Shown here piece by piece: positions 28,917 to 37,813 of a stretch of 64,000 nucleotides of DNA. Under the pieces are notes generated by a model. That model was not told the origin of the DNA. It did no database searches and was given only the letters and a program-made list of their open reading frames with translations. The first letter of the stretch is position 1. The number at the start of each line of letters is the position of its first letter. The stretch is from Sphingopyxis sp. L1A2A. GTDB taxonomy: Bacteria > Pseudomonadota > Alphaproteobacteria > Sphingomonadales > Sphingomonadaceae. Where the stretch lies: the NCBI RefSeq assembly GCF_005502465.1, contig NZ_SCOT01000006.1:62001-126000 (forward strand). Reading direction: 5' to 3'. A program made the position numbers and the translations under genes.

Positions 28917-29585
28917 ATGACCCTCCGTCGCTCCTTGTCGACTCCAATACCCGAGATATTCTTCGCCGCTGAGCAGATTCTGCAAGCCCTCAAAAAACAC
29001 GATGCAGGGGATGTGAGCGACGCGGACGCTCTCCTTCGCGCCGCAAACAATGACATCGTTAGAGCTTACACGGAACAAGCATGGGGGAAGGGCGCTACTG
29101 CCCGATACGGTTTCTTGAGCATTAGCAAAGCTCCGCCACACTTCCCGCTCTCCGATCGGCCACGACCGCGGATGCCCAATGCCTCTACGCGCGCGATGGT
29201 TATAGCCCGCGATGGGTACCATTGCCGCTTTTGCGGTATTCCGGTCATCGACCCGACATTGAGGCGGTTGGTCAGCTCTTGCTACCCGTCAGCAGTGGGT
29301 TGGGGATCAACGAATGATAGCCAGCACTCGGCATTCCAATGCATGTGGCTCCAGTTCGACCACATCCTCCCGAATAGTCGGGGCGGCAACAGTCTCCTCG
29401 ATAACATCGTGATCGCGTGCGCGGCGTGTAACTTCGGTCGGATGGAAGCCACGCTCGAAGAGGCGCGGCTTCATCACCCTCTCCAAGTGGATCCACCAAT
29501 AGCTTGGGACTACCATGCAGAATGGGACGGACTGGAGAGGTTTCGCGGCAAACTCCGAAGCGCTTCAGCCTCGTCGCTCTATTGA
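28917..29585 (+). CDS. HNH endonuclease domain protein of atypical composition
   Basis: The 222-residue product has an uncharacterised N-terminal part of about 85 residues and a C-terminal HNH nuclease domain. The zinc pairs are CRFC and CAAC. The catalytic core reads QFDHILPNSRGG and SLLDNIVIACAACN, giving the expected His and Asn residues. Members cut DNA in restriction, mobile-element or defence settings. Base composition is visibly less GC-rich than both flanks, and ATA and other rare codons are used, which suggests recent transfer. There is no adjacent methylase or transposase. The ribosome site is weak. The 3' end overlaps the convergent DUF4402 gene by 7 bp. Confidence 0.85.
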   Translation: MTLRRSLSTPIPEIFFAAEQILQALKKHDAGDVSDADALLRAANNDIVRAYTEQAWGKGATARYGFLSISKAPPHFPLSDRPRPRMPNASTRAMVIARDGYHCRFCGIPVIDPTLRRLVSSCYPSAVGWGSTNDSQHSAFQCMWLQFDHILPNSRGGNSLLDNIVIACAACNFGRMEATLEEARLHHPLQVDPPIAWDYHAEWDGLERFRGKLRSASASSLY

Positions 29586-30103
29586 TACTCCACCGTCACC
29601 GGAATGCGCCCCCGATAATCACCGTCATCGGCGCCCGCGATCTGCAACCGGCCGCCGAAACGAAACTGCAAACGCCCGTCGGGGCCGAGCCGCGGGGCGG
29701 CGGACAGGTCGGTGATCAGGTCGGTGACGCGCGCAGTGCGGCCGTGGCCGCCCTCCAGATCGACGCTGGTCGGCAGGATGACGCGCACTTCGGCGCCGGG
29801 CGCGCCGCGCACGGTAACAACACCCGTCAGCGCAAAGCCGCCGAGATCGACGACGTCGCCGCGCAGGCGGCGCGTGCCCGAGACCGGATCGACCGCGACC
29901 TCGCCGCCCATCGCGCCGACCGCGATGCGGCCCATGTCGAGCCGGGTTTCGACCTCGACGCGCAGCGGCACCTCGGCCTCGCGCGCCGTCGCGCTGGTCG
30001 CCCTGTCGGGCGCGCAGAGCAGGCACTGCACTGCCGCCGCGGGGCCACTGGCAAAAGTCAGGACAAAGGCAAGGAAAAGGCGCAGTTTCACCTCTGACCG
30101 CAT
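29579..30103 (-). CDS. DUF4402 domain-containing exported protein
   Basis: This 174-residue protein has a signal peptide (LRLFLAFVLTFASGPAAA) and a DUF4402 domain, which is rich in beta strands and ends in VTVEYQ. DUF4402 proteins are secreted or surface-located and often small, with no known enzymatic role; a pilin-like or adhesin-like function has been suggested by fold. A Cys pair (QCLLCA) sits just after the signal. Divergent from the polyketide synthase gene; a CtrA-like half-site lies just upstream. Confidence 0.85.
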   Translation of the reverse strand: MRSEVKLRLFLAFVLTFASGPAAAVQCLLCAPDRATSATAREAEVPLRVEVETRLDMGRIAVGAMGGEVAVDPVSGTRRLRGDVVDLGGFALTGVVTVRGAPGAEVRVILPTSVDLEGGHGRTARVTDLITDLSAAPRLGPDGRLQFRFGGRLQIAGADDGDYRGRIPVTVEYQ

Positions 30104-30177
30104 AGCCGCACCATGGTTAACCCCGCGTAAAACGCCCGCACCGCTAATCGCTGGCTAGTTTTGCGCTTTTCGGCCAC

Positions 30178-31257
30178 ATGTGCGCGATGATCACACTCGT
30201 GCCGTCCCCCCGGCTGAACGCGCTCGCCACCGCCGTGCCGGGCCACGACATCCATCAGGCCTTTATCGATTGGGCGTCCCCGCGACTGACCGACGAGCGC
30301 GTCCGCGCCGTCTTTTCGCGGATGACCGCGCGGTCGGGGATTGATCATCGCTGGTCGGTGCTGCCCCCCACAGCGAATGGCGGATCGCCGGTCGCGGCGG
30401 GCGGGTTTTACGATGTTCCCGGCCTGCCGCCGACCTCGACGCGGATGCACGCTTATGCCGATCATGCCCCCGAGCTCGCGATGCAGGCGATTGCCGCGCT
30501 GGGCGATGCGTTCGATGCGGCGCGGATCACCCATATCGTCGTCGCCAGCTGCACCGGCTTTGTCGCGCCGGGGATCGACCAGATCCTGGCGCGGCGGCTG
30601 GGTCTGTCCCCGACCGTCGAGCGGGTACTGATCGGGTTCATGGGTTGTTACGCCGGGGTCACCGCGCTGCGCACCGCGCGGCATATCGTGCGGTCGGAGG
30701 CGGGTGCGGTAGTGCTGGTGGTCAGCGTCGAGCTATCGACGCTCCACCTGCAACTCGAAGATGCCCCCGAACCTTTGCTCGCGATGCTCCAGTTCAGCGA
30801 CGGCGCCGCAGCGGCGATCGTGTCGGCCGATCGAGTCGGATTCGAGCTGGGCGACGGCGCCAGTCTGGCGCTGGAGGATAGCGCCGACCTGATCCGCTGG
30901 GACATTGGCGACACCGGCTTTGCGATGCAGCTGTCGGGCGAAGTGCCGGGACGGCTGCGCGACGCGTTGTCCGCCCCGGAGGTACGAAGCCAGTTGTTCG
31001 GCGCGGGCGATCCGCCGCCGCTCCTCGCAGTCCATGCCGGGGGGCGTTCGGTGCTCGATGCGGTCGAGCATGCGCTGGCGGTGCCAGCCGAGGCACTGTC
31101 CGACAGCCGCGCGGTGCTCGCGCGCTTTGGCAATATGTCGTCGGCGACGATCCTGTTCGTGCTCGCCGACATGATGGCGCGCGGGGCGACGGGCGAGGGG
31201 CTCGCGATCGCTTTCGGTCCCGGGCTCGCTGCCGAAGCGATCCGCTTCACGGCATGA
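30178..31257 (+). CDS. Type III polyketide synthase
   Basis: The 359-residue product is a chalcone-synthase-like homodimeric ketosynthase that condenses malonyl-CoA onto an acyl-CoA starter. The catalytic triad can be placed: Cys125 in SCTGFVAPGID, His286 in VHAGGRSVLD and Asn319 in RFGNMSSATI. TARSGIDHRW is the typical N-terminal signature. Product type (alkylresorcinol, alkylpyrone or other) cannot be read from the sequence. No strong Shine-Dalgarno precedes the ATG; a second ATG is three codons in. Its stop overlaps the methyltransferase start by 4 bp. Confidence 0.95.
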   Translation: MCAMITLVPSPRLNALATAVPGHDIHQAFIDWASPRLTDERVRAVFSRMTARSGIDHRWSVLPPTANGGSPVAAGGFYDVPGLPPTSTRMHAYADHAPELAMQAIAALGDAFDAARITHIVVASCTGFVAPGIDQILARRLGLSPTVERVLIGFMGCYAGVTALRTARHIVRSEAGAVVLVVSVELSTLHLQLEDAPEPLLAMLQFSDGAAAAIVSADRVGFELGDGASLALEDSADLIRWDIGDTGFAMQLSGEVPGRLRDALSAPEVRSQLFGAGDPPPLLAVHAGGRSVLDAVEHALAVPAEALSDSRAVLARFGNMSSATILFVLADMMARGATGEGLAIAFGPGLAAEAIRFTA

Positions 31258-31967
31258 ACCCCTTCACCAGCCTTCGCGCGCCGATCGACGCCGAAGAGGA
31301 GATGGACGCGGTAGAGCTGGCGCCCGCCCGCTATGCCAAGGTGCTTGCCGACCTGTCGCGGATCAACGCGCTGACGCTGGCGGCGCGCTCCACGCTGGGG
31401 TTTCTCGACCGCGTCGCCGCGAGCGGGCTGGGGACAAAGCCGTGGCGGATCCTCGATGTCGGCTTTGGCAGCGGCGACATGCTGGCGCGGATCGACCGCT
31501 GGGGGACCAAGCGCGGCGTCGCGCTTGATCTGGTCGGGATCGATCTCAACCCGAAAAGCGCGCCGGTCGCCGAAGCCCGCCTGGGCGCGCGGGCGCAGTT
31601 GGTCACCGGCGATTACCGCGATCTGGCGGGGCGGGGGTGGGACATCATCCTCTCCAGCTTGGTCACCCATCATATGAGTGCCGCCGAGCGCGACGCATTC
31701 CTACGCTTTATGGACGCCGAGGCGGCGCGCGGCTGGCTGGTCAACGACCTCCACCGCCAGCGCCTGCCCTTTGCCGGCTATCCGCTGCTGGCGGCGCTCG
31801 CGCTGGTCGATCCGATCGTCCGCCGCGATGGCCAGCTGTCGGTCGGTCGCAGTTTTCGGCGCTCAGAGTGGCAGGCGATGCTGACCAAAGCCTTGCCCGA
31901 TACCGCGGCGGATACGCGCATCTTTCGCAGCTTTCCCTATCGCCTGTGTGTCGAGCGTATCCGGTGA
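31254..31967 (+). CDS. Class I SAM-dependent methyltransferase
   Basis: The 237-residue protein shows the SAM-binding motif I as RILDVGFGSGDML near residue 68 and an acidic motif II DLVGIDLNPKSA. The post-motif stretch YRDLAGRGWDIILSSLVTHHM fits small-molecule methyltransferases. It probably methylates the polyketide made by the preceding enzyme, because all three genes overlap by 4 bp. It is not of the isoprenylcysteine methyltransferase fold found in the Streptomyces srsB system, so the cassette is analogous rather than homologous there. Confidence 0.9.
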   Translation: MNPFTSLRAPIDAEEEMDAVELAPARYAKVLADLSRINALTLAARSTLGFLDRVAASGLGTKPWRILDVGFGSGDMLARIDRWGTKRGVALDLVGIDLNPKSAPVAEARLGARAQLVTGDYRDLAGRGWDIILSSLVTHHMSAAERDAFLRFMDAEAARGWLVNDLHRQRLPFAGYPLLAALALVDPIVRRDGQLSVGRSFRRSEWQAMLTKALPDTAADTRIFRSFPYRLCVERIR

Positions 31968-33061
31968 CCGACGCGATCGTCGTCGGCGCCGGGCCCGCCG
32001 GGGCCGCCGCAGCGATCGGGCTGGCGCACGCGGGCGCCAAGGTGCTGCTGCTCGAACGGACGCGCGAAACCGGCGATGCGCTGTGCGGGGGGTTCCTGAG
32101 CTGGCATTCGCTGGCGCGGCTCGCCGCGCTCGGCATCGACCGCGCGGCGCTGGGCGGCCAGCAGGTCGCGCGGGTGCGGCTGTTCGCCGGGTCGCGCCGC
32201 AGCGAGACCCGTCTGCCGCAAGCCGCCATGGGGGTGTCGCGCCGCCGTCTCGATACGGTCTTGCAAGCAGCGGCGGTCGCCGCGGGGGCTGATCTGCAGC
32301 GCGGGGTCCACGCGACCACGATCGACGGTGCCGCCGTCCAGACACGCGATGGAACGACGCTCACCGCTCCCGCGCTATTCCTCGCCGCGGGCAAACACGG
32401 GTTTCGCGGTTTTCCGCGCGAACCTGCACCCTGGCAGCAGCGCGATCCGGTGATGGGCCTGCGGCTGCGGCTGCCGCATCACCCTGCGCTCGATCGGTTG
32501 GTTGGCGACGCCGTCGAGCTTCATCTGTTCGACCGCGGCTATGCCGGGCTGGTGCGGCAGGAGGACGGCAGCGCGAACCTGTGTCTCGCCACCCACAAGT
32601 CGCGCCTTGACGACGCGAGCGGCGATCCGGCGGCGCTGCTGCGCACCCTGGGCGCCGCGCATCCGATGCTGGCTGAGCGGCTGGCGTTTGCCGACTGGTC
32701 CCAATCGATCGACGCGATCGGCCATGTTCCCTATGGCTGGCGCACCGCCGACACCGCGCCCGGGCTGTTCCGCCTCGGCGATCAGGCGGGAGTGATCCCC
32801 AGCCTGGCGGGAGAGGGCATGGGACTGGCGATGGCCAGCGGTCATGCGGCGGTGGCGGCATGGCGCCGCGGCGGCGGTGACGCAGCGCCCGCGTTCCAGC
32901 GCACGCTCGCGGCGCGCATGACGCGGCCCTTTGGCATCGCCAGCGCCGTCTGGCGCACCGGCGAAAACCCGCGCACAGCGGGCGGTCTGACTTCGCTGGC
33001 GGCGGCCTTTCCATCGCTGGTCCGCTGGGCGTCGCAAGCGACGCGAATCCCGGGCGACTGA
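31964..33061 (+). CDS. FAD-dependent oxidoreductase (hydroxylase or reductase)
   Basis: The 365-residue flavoprotein starts with the dinucleotide-binding motif [20 protein letters not shown] and later has [18 protein letters not shown], the second FAD signature. The fold matches the PHBH / geranylgeranyl-reductase group. A ring hydroxylation or reduction of the polyketide is likely from context. GTG at 31964 is the start, overlapping the methyltransferase stop by 4 bp. The gene ends the cassette; a GC-rich inverted repeat without T-run follows at about 33065-33085. Confidence 0.9.
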   Translation: MTDAIVVGAGPAGAAAAIGLAHAGAKVLLLERTRETGDALCGGFLSWHSLARLAALGIDRAALGGQQVARVRLFAGSRRSETRLPQAAMGVSRRRLDTVLQAAAVAAGADLQRGVHATTIDGAAVQTRDGTTLTAPALFLAAGKHGFRGFPREPAPWQQRDPVMGLRLRLPHHPALDRLVGDAVELHLFDRGYAGLVRQEDGSANLCLATHKSRLDDASGDPAALLRTLGAAHPMLAERLAFADWSQSIDAIGHVPYGWRTADTAPGLFRLGDQAGVIPSLAGEGMGLAMASGHAAVAAWRRGGGDAAPAFQRTLAARMTRPFGIASAVWRTGENPRTAGGLTSLAAAFPSLVRWASQATRIPGD

Positions 33062-33155
33062 ACGGCCCGCCCCTTGCGGGACCGCAGGTTCGGTCCGATA
33101 TTGGGGGCAACCGCGACGCCGCCGACGATCGACCGCAGCCAAGGAGACATCCATC

Positions 33156-33563
33156 ATGACCGACCCGAAACCCGACGCCGCGCTCGACCCGATGGCGCAT
33201 CATGTGCTGCGCGAGGGCGGCACCGAAAGGGCATTCACCGGCAAATATACCGATCACAAGGGCGACGGCCTGTACCGCTGTGCCGGTTGCGGCGAACCGT
33301 TGTTCGACAGCCGCACCAAATATGACAGCGGCTCGGGCTGGCCAAGCTATACCGCGCCCGCCGAAGGCGGCGCGGTCGAGGAACTGACCGACACCAGCCA
33401 CGGCATGGTCCGCACCGAAGTGCGGTGCGCCAAATGCGAGGGCCATCTCGGCCATGTCTTCCCCGACGGTCCCGGACCGACCGGGCTGCGCTATTGCATC
33501 AACAGCGCGGCGCTTGACTTCGAGGGTCGCGCGCCGGATGAGGCGCAGACCGGCGAAGGCTGA
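33156..33563 (+). CDS. msrB: Peptide-methionine (R)-S-oxide reductase
   Basis: The 135-residue enzyme repairs methionine-R-sulfoxide in proteins. Two zinc CXXC pairs are present (CAGC and CAKC). The block [14 protein letters not shown] and the catalytic Cys in [13 protein letters not shown] are typical of MsrB. GGAG lies about 8 bp before the ATG. Length is normal for a cytoplasmic MsrB. Confidence 0.96.
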   Translation: MTDPKPDAALDPMAHHVLREGGTERAFTGKYTDHKGDGLYRCAGCGEPLFDSRTKYDSGSGWPSYTAPAEGGAVEELTDTSHGMVRTEVRCAKCEGHLGHVFPDGPGPTGLRYCINSAALDFEGRAPDEAQTGEG

Positions 33564-33638
33564 ACCAGCCCGTCGCCGGGGGGCTGCGATGAAAGGCTGA
33601 CGCTGACAGGAGCGCGGCGAGGGAAGGAATACACCGCT

Positions 33639-35813
33639 TTGCGCCGCGAACGAGAGCCGTCATCGTCAGGAAATTCATCATCTTCGGGTAAGCGCGGCGG
33701 TGCGGTGCCAACAGGCGAACCGTCGCGCTTTCGCGTCTGGGTGCGGCGAATTTTCCGCTGGGGGCTCGGCCTGGCGCTCGTCGCGCTCGTTGCGCTGGCG
33801 GTCGCGGTCGGTATTGCCGTGCAGCGGATGCCGAGCTTTGAGGAGCTCAAGAAATCACCCGCCGGCCAAACGATCCGCGTCCGCGCCGCCGACGGCACCG
33901 TCTTCCTGTCGCTTGGCCCCAACTACGGCCGCTGGCTGACCCTGCGCGAAACGCCGCAGGTCATGCAGGACGCGATGGTTGCGGTCGAGGATCGGCGCTT
34001 TCGCTATCACCCCGGGCTTGATCCCGTCGGCATGGCGCGCGCCGCGGCGGTCGCGGTGCAGAACCGCGGCAGCGGGCGGCGCCTGCAGGGTGCCTCGACG
34101 ATCACTCAGCAGCTGGCGCGCAACGTCTTTCTGTCGAACAGCTATGATTTCAAGCGCAAGGCACGCGAGATGATCCTCGCGATGGCGCTCGAATGGAAAT
34201 TCTCGAAGGACGAGATCCTCGAGCTCTATCTGAACAAGGTCTATTTCGGCGGCGGCAGTTACGGCATCGATGCCGCCACGCGCCGCTTTTTCGGGCATAG
34301 TGCGACCGAAATGTCGCTGTCCGAGGCCGCAGTCGTCGCGGGGCTGGTGAAAGCACCGTCGCGCTATTCGCCGACCGCCGATGCGTCCGCCGCGCTGGGC
34401 CGCGCCGGGGTGGTGCTGAGCGTGATGGTCGACGCCGGGGTCATCACCCAGAGCCAGGCCGACAGCGCCGAACCCGCCGATGTCCAGCTGGCACAGGAAA
34501 CCGGCCAGAATAGCGCCCGCTATTTCAGCGACTGGGCGCTGCCGCAGCTCGACATGCTGATCGACGAGGGCGCCGAGGCGCTCGACGTCTATACCACGAT
34601 CGACCTCAATATGCAGCGCGCGGCCACCGCCGCAATCCAGGCCAACACCCCGCGCGGGGTGCAGGGCGCGCTGGTCTCGCTCGACCGCGACGGCGCGGTG
34701 CGCGCGATGGTTGGCGGCACCGATTATGTGACGTCGAACTATAACCGCGCGACGCAGGCGCTGCGCCAGCCGGGATCGGCGTGGAAATTGTTCGTCTATA
34801 TGGCGGCGCTCGAGGCGGGGTATAAGGTCGACGATCCGGTGGTCGACGAACCGGTGACGATCAACGGCTGGTCGCCGCGCAACTCGTCGGGGCGCTTCGC
34901 CGGCACGATGGATCTGCGCAGTGCCTTTGCCTATTCGGTCAACACCGTCGCGGCAAAGCTGGGCGACGAGGTCGGCTTTTCGTCGGTCGCCAATATGGCG
35001 CGGCGGTTCGGCATCACCACTCCGGTCAACACCCACCCGTCGATGGTGCTGGGCAGCGCCGAGGTGCGGGTGATCGACATGGCCGCCGCCTTTGCCGCGG
35101 TGTCGCGCGGCGGCATTTCGGTCGAGCCTTACGGGATCACCAAGGTGACCACCGCCGACGGCCGCCTACTGTATCAGCGCGCGGCGGAACGCGGCCAGGT
35201 GCTGGTCGACAATTGGGTTGCCGCGGGGATCACCGACTTGCTCCAGACCGCAGTCAATACCGGCACCGGGCGCGCGGCGCAGATCGGCCGCCCCGTTGCG
35301 GGCAAGACCGGGACGACGTCGAGCAACAAGGACGGTTGGTTCCTGGGCTTTTCCAGCGGGCTGACGACGGGCGTCTGGATGGGCCGCGACGATGCCAAGG
35401 CGGTCGGCGGATTGCAGGGCGGCCGCGCCCCGGCGCAGGCCTTTGCCGATTATATGCGCGTCGCGGTCGCGCGGCGTCCGATCGAGGCGTTCGACACCGA
35501 AGTCGTGCTACCCGAATGGCAGCTCGAGGACGAAGGCGAAGCCTATATGGGCGAACCCGGCGAAGGCGGGTTGGTCGATGAGAACGGCATGCCGATCGAG
35601 CTGCCCTATGACCTGCGACCACCCGAAAGTGCCGACCCCGCCCCGGCGCCCGAGGATGGCCCGGTACTCGACCAGCAATGGATCGAGGAGCAGACCGGGC
35701 GGCGTGGACCCGGCGACCCCGGCGCCGCACCCAAAAACGGCGCGGCGCCCAAAGTGCCGCCGCCGGTGACCAAAGCGCCAGCGCAGCGCCCGCCACCGGC
35801 TGAGTTCAATTAG
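33639..35813 (+). CDS. Penicillin-binding protein 1A-type transglycosylase/transpeptidase
   Basis: This 724-residue class A PBP polymerises and cross-links peptidoglycan. A cytoplasmic Ser/Gly-rich tail and one membrane segment (about residues 38-62) lead to the GT51 domain with EDRRFRYHPGLDP, GASTITQQLARNVFLS and LNKVYFGGGSYGID. The transpeptidase has the SXXK motif as SAWK, SVN, and KTGTTSSN. The C-terminal tail is acidic then Pro/Ala-rich. The start is a TTG at 33639 with GGAAGGA about 10 bp upstream; no better ATG is in frame before the membrane segment. Confidence 0.94.
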   Translation: MRREREPSSSGNSSSSGKRGGAVPTGEPSRFRVWVRRIFRWGLGLALVALVALAVAVGIAVQRMPSFEELKKSPAGQTIRVRAADGTVFLSLGPNYGRWLTLRETPQVMQDAMVAVEDRRFRYHPGLDPVGMARAAAVAVQNRGSGRRLQGASTITQQLARNVFLSNSYDFKRKAREMILAMALEWKFSKDEILELYLNKVYFGGGSYGIDAATRRFFGHSATEMSLSEAAVVAGLVKAPSRYSPTADASAALGRAGVVLSVMVDAGVITQSQADSAEPADVQLAQETGQNSARYFSDWALPQLDMLIDEGAEALDVYTTIDLNMQRAATAAIQANTPRGVQGALVSLDRDGAVRAMVGGTDYVTSNYNRATQALRQPGSAWKLFVYMAALEAGYKVDDPVVDEPVTINGWSPRNSSGRFAGTMDLRSAFAYSVNTVAAKLGDEVGFSSVANMARRFGITTPVNTHPSMVLGSAEVRVIDMAAAFAAVSRGGISVEPYGITKVTTADGRLLYQRAAERGQVLVDNWVAAGITDLLQTAVNTGTGRAAQIGRPVAGKTGTTSSNKDGWFLGFSSGLTTGVWMGRDDAKAVGGLQGGRAPAQAFADYMRVAVARRPIEAFDTEVVLPEWQLEDEGEAYMGEPGEGGLVDENGMPIELPYDLRPPESADPAPAPEDGPVLDQQWIEEQTGRRGPGDPGAAPKNGAAPKVPPPVTKAPAQRPPPAEFN

Positions 35814-35834
35814 AAACTGCTCTGTCCAGATGAA

Positions 35835-35901
35835 CCGTAGACCTGAGCTTGTCGAAGGGCGCCTCACCGAGAAGCGCCCTTCGACAAGTTCAGGTCTACG
35901 G
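35835..35901. repeat. Intergenic palindrome, CTGAGCTTGTCGAAGG family
   Basis: A 28-bp arm at 35835-35862 is repeated inverted at 35874-35901 with one mismatch. It sits between the convergent PBP and metallopeptidase genes and is of the REP-like type common in sphingomonads and pseudomonads. Confidence 0.88.
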
Positions 35902-35927
35902 CTAGAATCCCGGCGGCTAACAGCTAC

Positions 35928-36659
35928 TCAGGCCGCGAAACGGTAGCGGTGGAGACCGCGCCCTTCGCGGCGCAGCCAGCCGCGCGCCGCAGCGACATCG
36001 CCGTCGTGCAGTTCGTCGACCAGCGCATGGAAGGCGGGGCCATGGTCCATATGCTCGAGATGCGCGACCTCGTGCGCCACCGTCGCGCGCCGGACATGGT
36101 CGGGCGCCATCACCAGTCGCCAGCTGTAGCGCAGGTCGCCGCCGTGCGTGCAACTGCCCCAGCGGCTGCGCGGATCGCCGACCCCGACGCGCCCGACCGC
36201 CAGTCCGGCGCGGGCGGCAATGTCGCGGCTTTCGCGATCGAGCAATGCCAGCGCCTGCGCTTTCAGCCAGCGTTCGACACGGCGTCCGACTGTTTCGGCA
36301 GGACCGCCCACGCGTAGCGCGCCCGGTTCGAGTGCAATCGCGCGTGGCGCGGTGGGCGCCCAGTCGATACGGCGATCGATGCCCAGGAACGGCAGCGAGG
36401 CGCCGGGTCCGACGATCACTGGCAGCGCCGCCTTGCCCACCTGTTCAGTCAGCCACGCCTGTTGCTCGCTCGCCCATTTCAGCGCGGCGCGGACGTTGGT
36501 GCGGCGCGGCACGGTCAGCCGCAGTTGGCCGCGCGCGGCGTCGAACACCAGGCGGTAGCGCCGCGACTGGGCGTGCTGGACGACGCGCACCGGCCACGCC
36601 TCGTCGGCGACCCAGATGTGCGGCCCCTCGGCCCGCAGATCAAACCACGCGTTCGACAA
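35928..36659 (-). CDS. YgjP/SprT-like zinc metallopeptidase (DUF45)
   Basis: The 243-residue protein has the zinc motif HEVAH followed by a third ligand in HMDHGPAFH, as in the YgjP-like (DUF45) peptidases. SRWGSCTHGGDLRYSWRLV precedes it and is highly typical. The substrate is unknown. The TTG start at 36659 overlaps the YcgN-like gene by about 20 bp; no ATG is available in the first third, so the start is uncertain by a few codons. Confidence 0.88.
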   Translation of the reverse strand: MSNAWFDLRAEGPHIWVADEAWPVRVVQHAQSRRYRLVFDAARGQLRLTVPRRTNVRAALKWASEQQAWLTEQVGKAALPVIVGPGASLPFLGIDRRIDWAPTAPRAIALEPGALRVGGPAETVGRRVERWLKAQALALLDRESRDIAARAGLAVGRVGVGDPRSRWGSCTHGGDLRYSWRLVMAPDHVRRATVAHEVAHLEHMDHGPAFHALVDELHDGDVAAARGWLRREGRGLHRYRFAA

Positions 36660-37083
36660 GATGATTTTCTAGCGGTCCCGCAACATCCTCGCTGACCGTC
36701 CAGCCCGCGATCGACTGACCGGCGCGGTGGACGGCATCGCGATCGCCCGACACCAGATAATGCCATGCCGGCAGCGGCCGATCCTCGGCGCGCAGGCGGT
36801 AGGCGCAGCTTTGCGGCAGCCATTCGATGTCGGCAACCTTGGCCTTGGTCAACGTCAGGCAATCGGGGACGTGGCGGCGGCGATGTTTGTAATCGCCGCA
36901 GCGCGCGGTGGTGAGATCGAGCAGGCGACACGCAACATTGGTCGGATAAATCCGCCCCGTATCTTCATCCTCGATCTTGTGCAGACAGCATTTGCCGCAA
37001 CCGTCGCACAAGGCCTCCCACTGGCCGGCGTCGAGGCTGGCGAGCGGCGCTTCCCAAAAGGGGCGGGGCGCCGCGCCCCCCAT
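36640..37083 (-). CDS. YcgN family cysteine-cluster protein
   Basis: The 147-residue protein carries a cysteine-rich pattern, LCDGCGKCCLHK, then RCGDYKHR, DCLTL and SCAYR. This is typical of UPF0260/YcgN proteins of the Fe-S or zinc-binding CxxCxxCC class. Function is unknown. Two ATGs are possible: 37083, forming a TGATG overlap with the SCO stop, and 37095, overlapping by 13 bp; the first is preferred as tightly coupled. Confidence 0.88.
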   Translation of the reverse strand: MGGAAPRPFWEAPLASLDAGQWEALCDGCGKCCLHKIEDEDTGRIYPTNVACRLLDLTTARCGDYKHRRRHVPDCLTLTKAKVADIEWLPQSCAYRLRAEDRPLPAWHYLVSGDRDAVHRAGQSIAGWTVSEDVAGPLENHLVERVV

Positions 37084-37727
37084 CACTTGACCCATTTCGC
37101 CAGATCGGCGGCGACAGCGGCGGGCGCGCCCTCGTCGGCGTCGGTCGAGGGGTCGTCGAGCGGCAGCAGCGCAAGCGGCTTGCCCGCCGGATCCATCAGA
37201 AAGGCAAGCTGGCTGTGCGCCATCAGGTAGCGGTCGGGCGCCGAACCATCGACCTTGTTGAACGTGACGACATAGGCCTTGGCGACCGCGGCAATCTGTT
37301 CGGGGGTGCCGGTCAGGCCGAGCAGGCGCGGATGATAGCGCGCCACAAACGGCTTCAGCGCTGCGGGCGTGTCGCGCACCGGATCGACGGTGACGAACAG
37401 CGGCGCGATCTTCGCTCCGCGCGCGGGATCGGACTTTTCGAACTGCGCCAGCCCGCGCATCAGCTTTTGCAGGTCGACGGGACAGATGTCGGGGCAGAAG
37501 CTGTAGCCGAAATAAACGAGGCGATACTGGCCGGAGAAATCGGTATCGCGGACGGTTTTGCCATTCTGATCGGTGAGCGTGAACGGGCCGCCGATGCGCG
37601 CGCCTTCAAGCGGCGGGGTCGCCGGCGGCGCGTCGGCGGCGCTATTGCATCCCGCCAGCATCGCACCCAATGCGACGATGAGGCTTGCACGGACCAGCTT
37701 TTGTCCCATATTCGCGATATTCATCAT
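37083..37727 (-). CDS. SCO family protein (copper chaperone for cytochrome oxidase)
   Basis: The 214-residue lipoprotein or membrane-anchored protein (lipobox LAGC, Cys27) has a thioredoxin-like fold. Copper ligands are Cys78 and Cys82 in FCPDICP and a His in YLMAHSQLAF. SCO proteins deliver copper or reduce thiols for the CuA centre of cytochrome c oxidase. No oxidase genes are nearby. The start could also be Met7. Confidence 0.94.
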   Translation of the reverse strand: MMNIANMGQKLVRASLIVALGAMLAGCNSAADAPPATPPLEGARIGGPFTLTDQNGKTVRDTDFSGQYRLVYFGYSFCPDICPVDLQKLMRGLAQFEKSDPARGAKIAPLFVTVDPVRDTPAALKPFVARYHPRLLGLTGTPEQIAAVAKAYVVTFNKVDGSAPDRYLMAHSQLAFLMDPAGKPLALLPLDDPSTDADEGAPAAVAADLAKWVK

Positions 37728-37813
37728 GGGGCCAGCCTTGGTCGGCTAGGCGCCGAAAATCAACCATTGTCGTCGCAGCGTTGCGGCGGTTCTCGCCAAG
37801 GGTTACCCAGATC

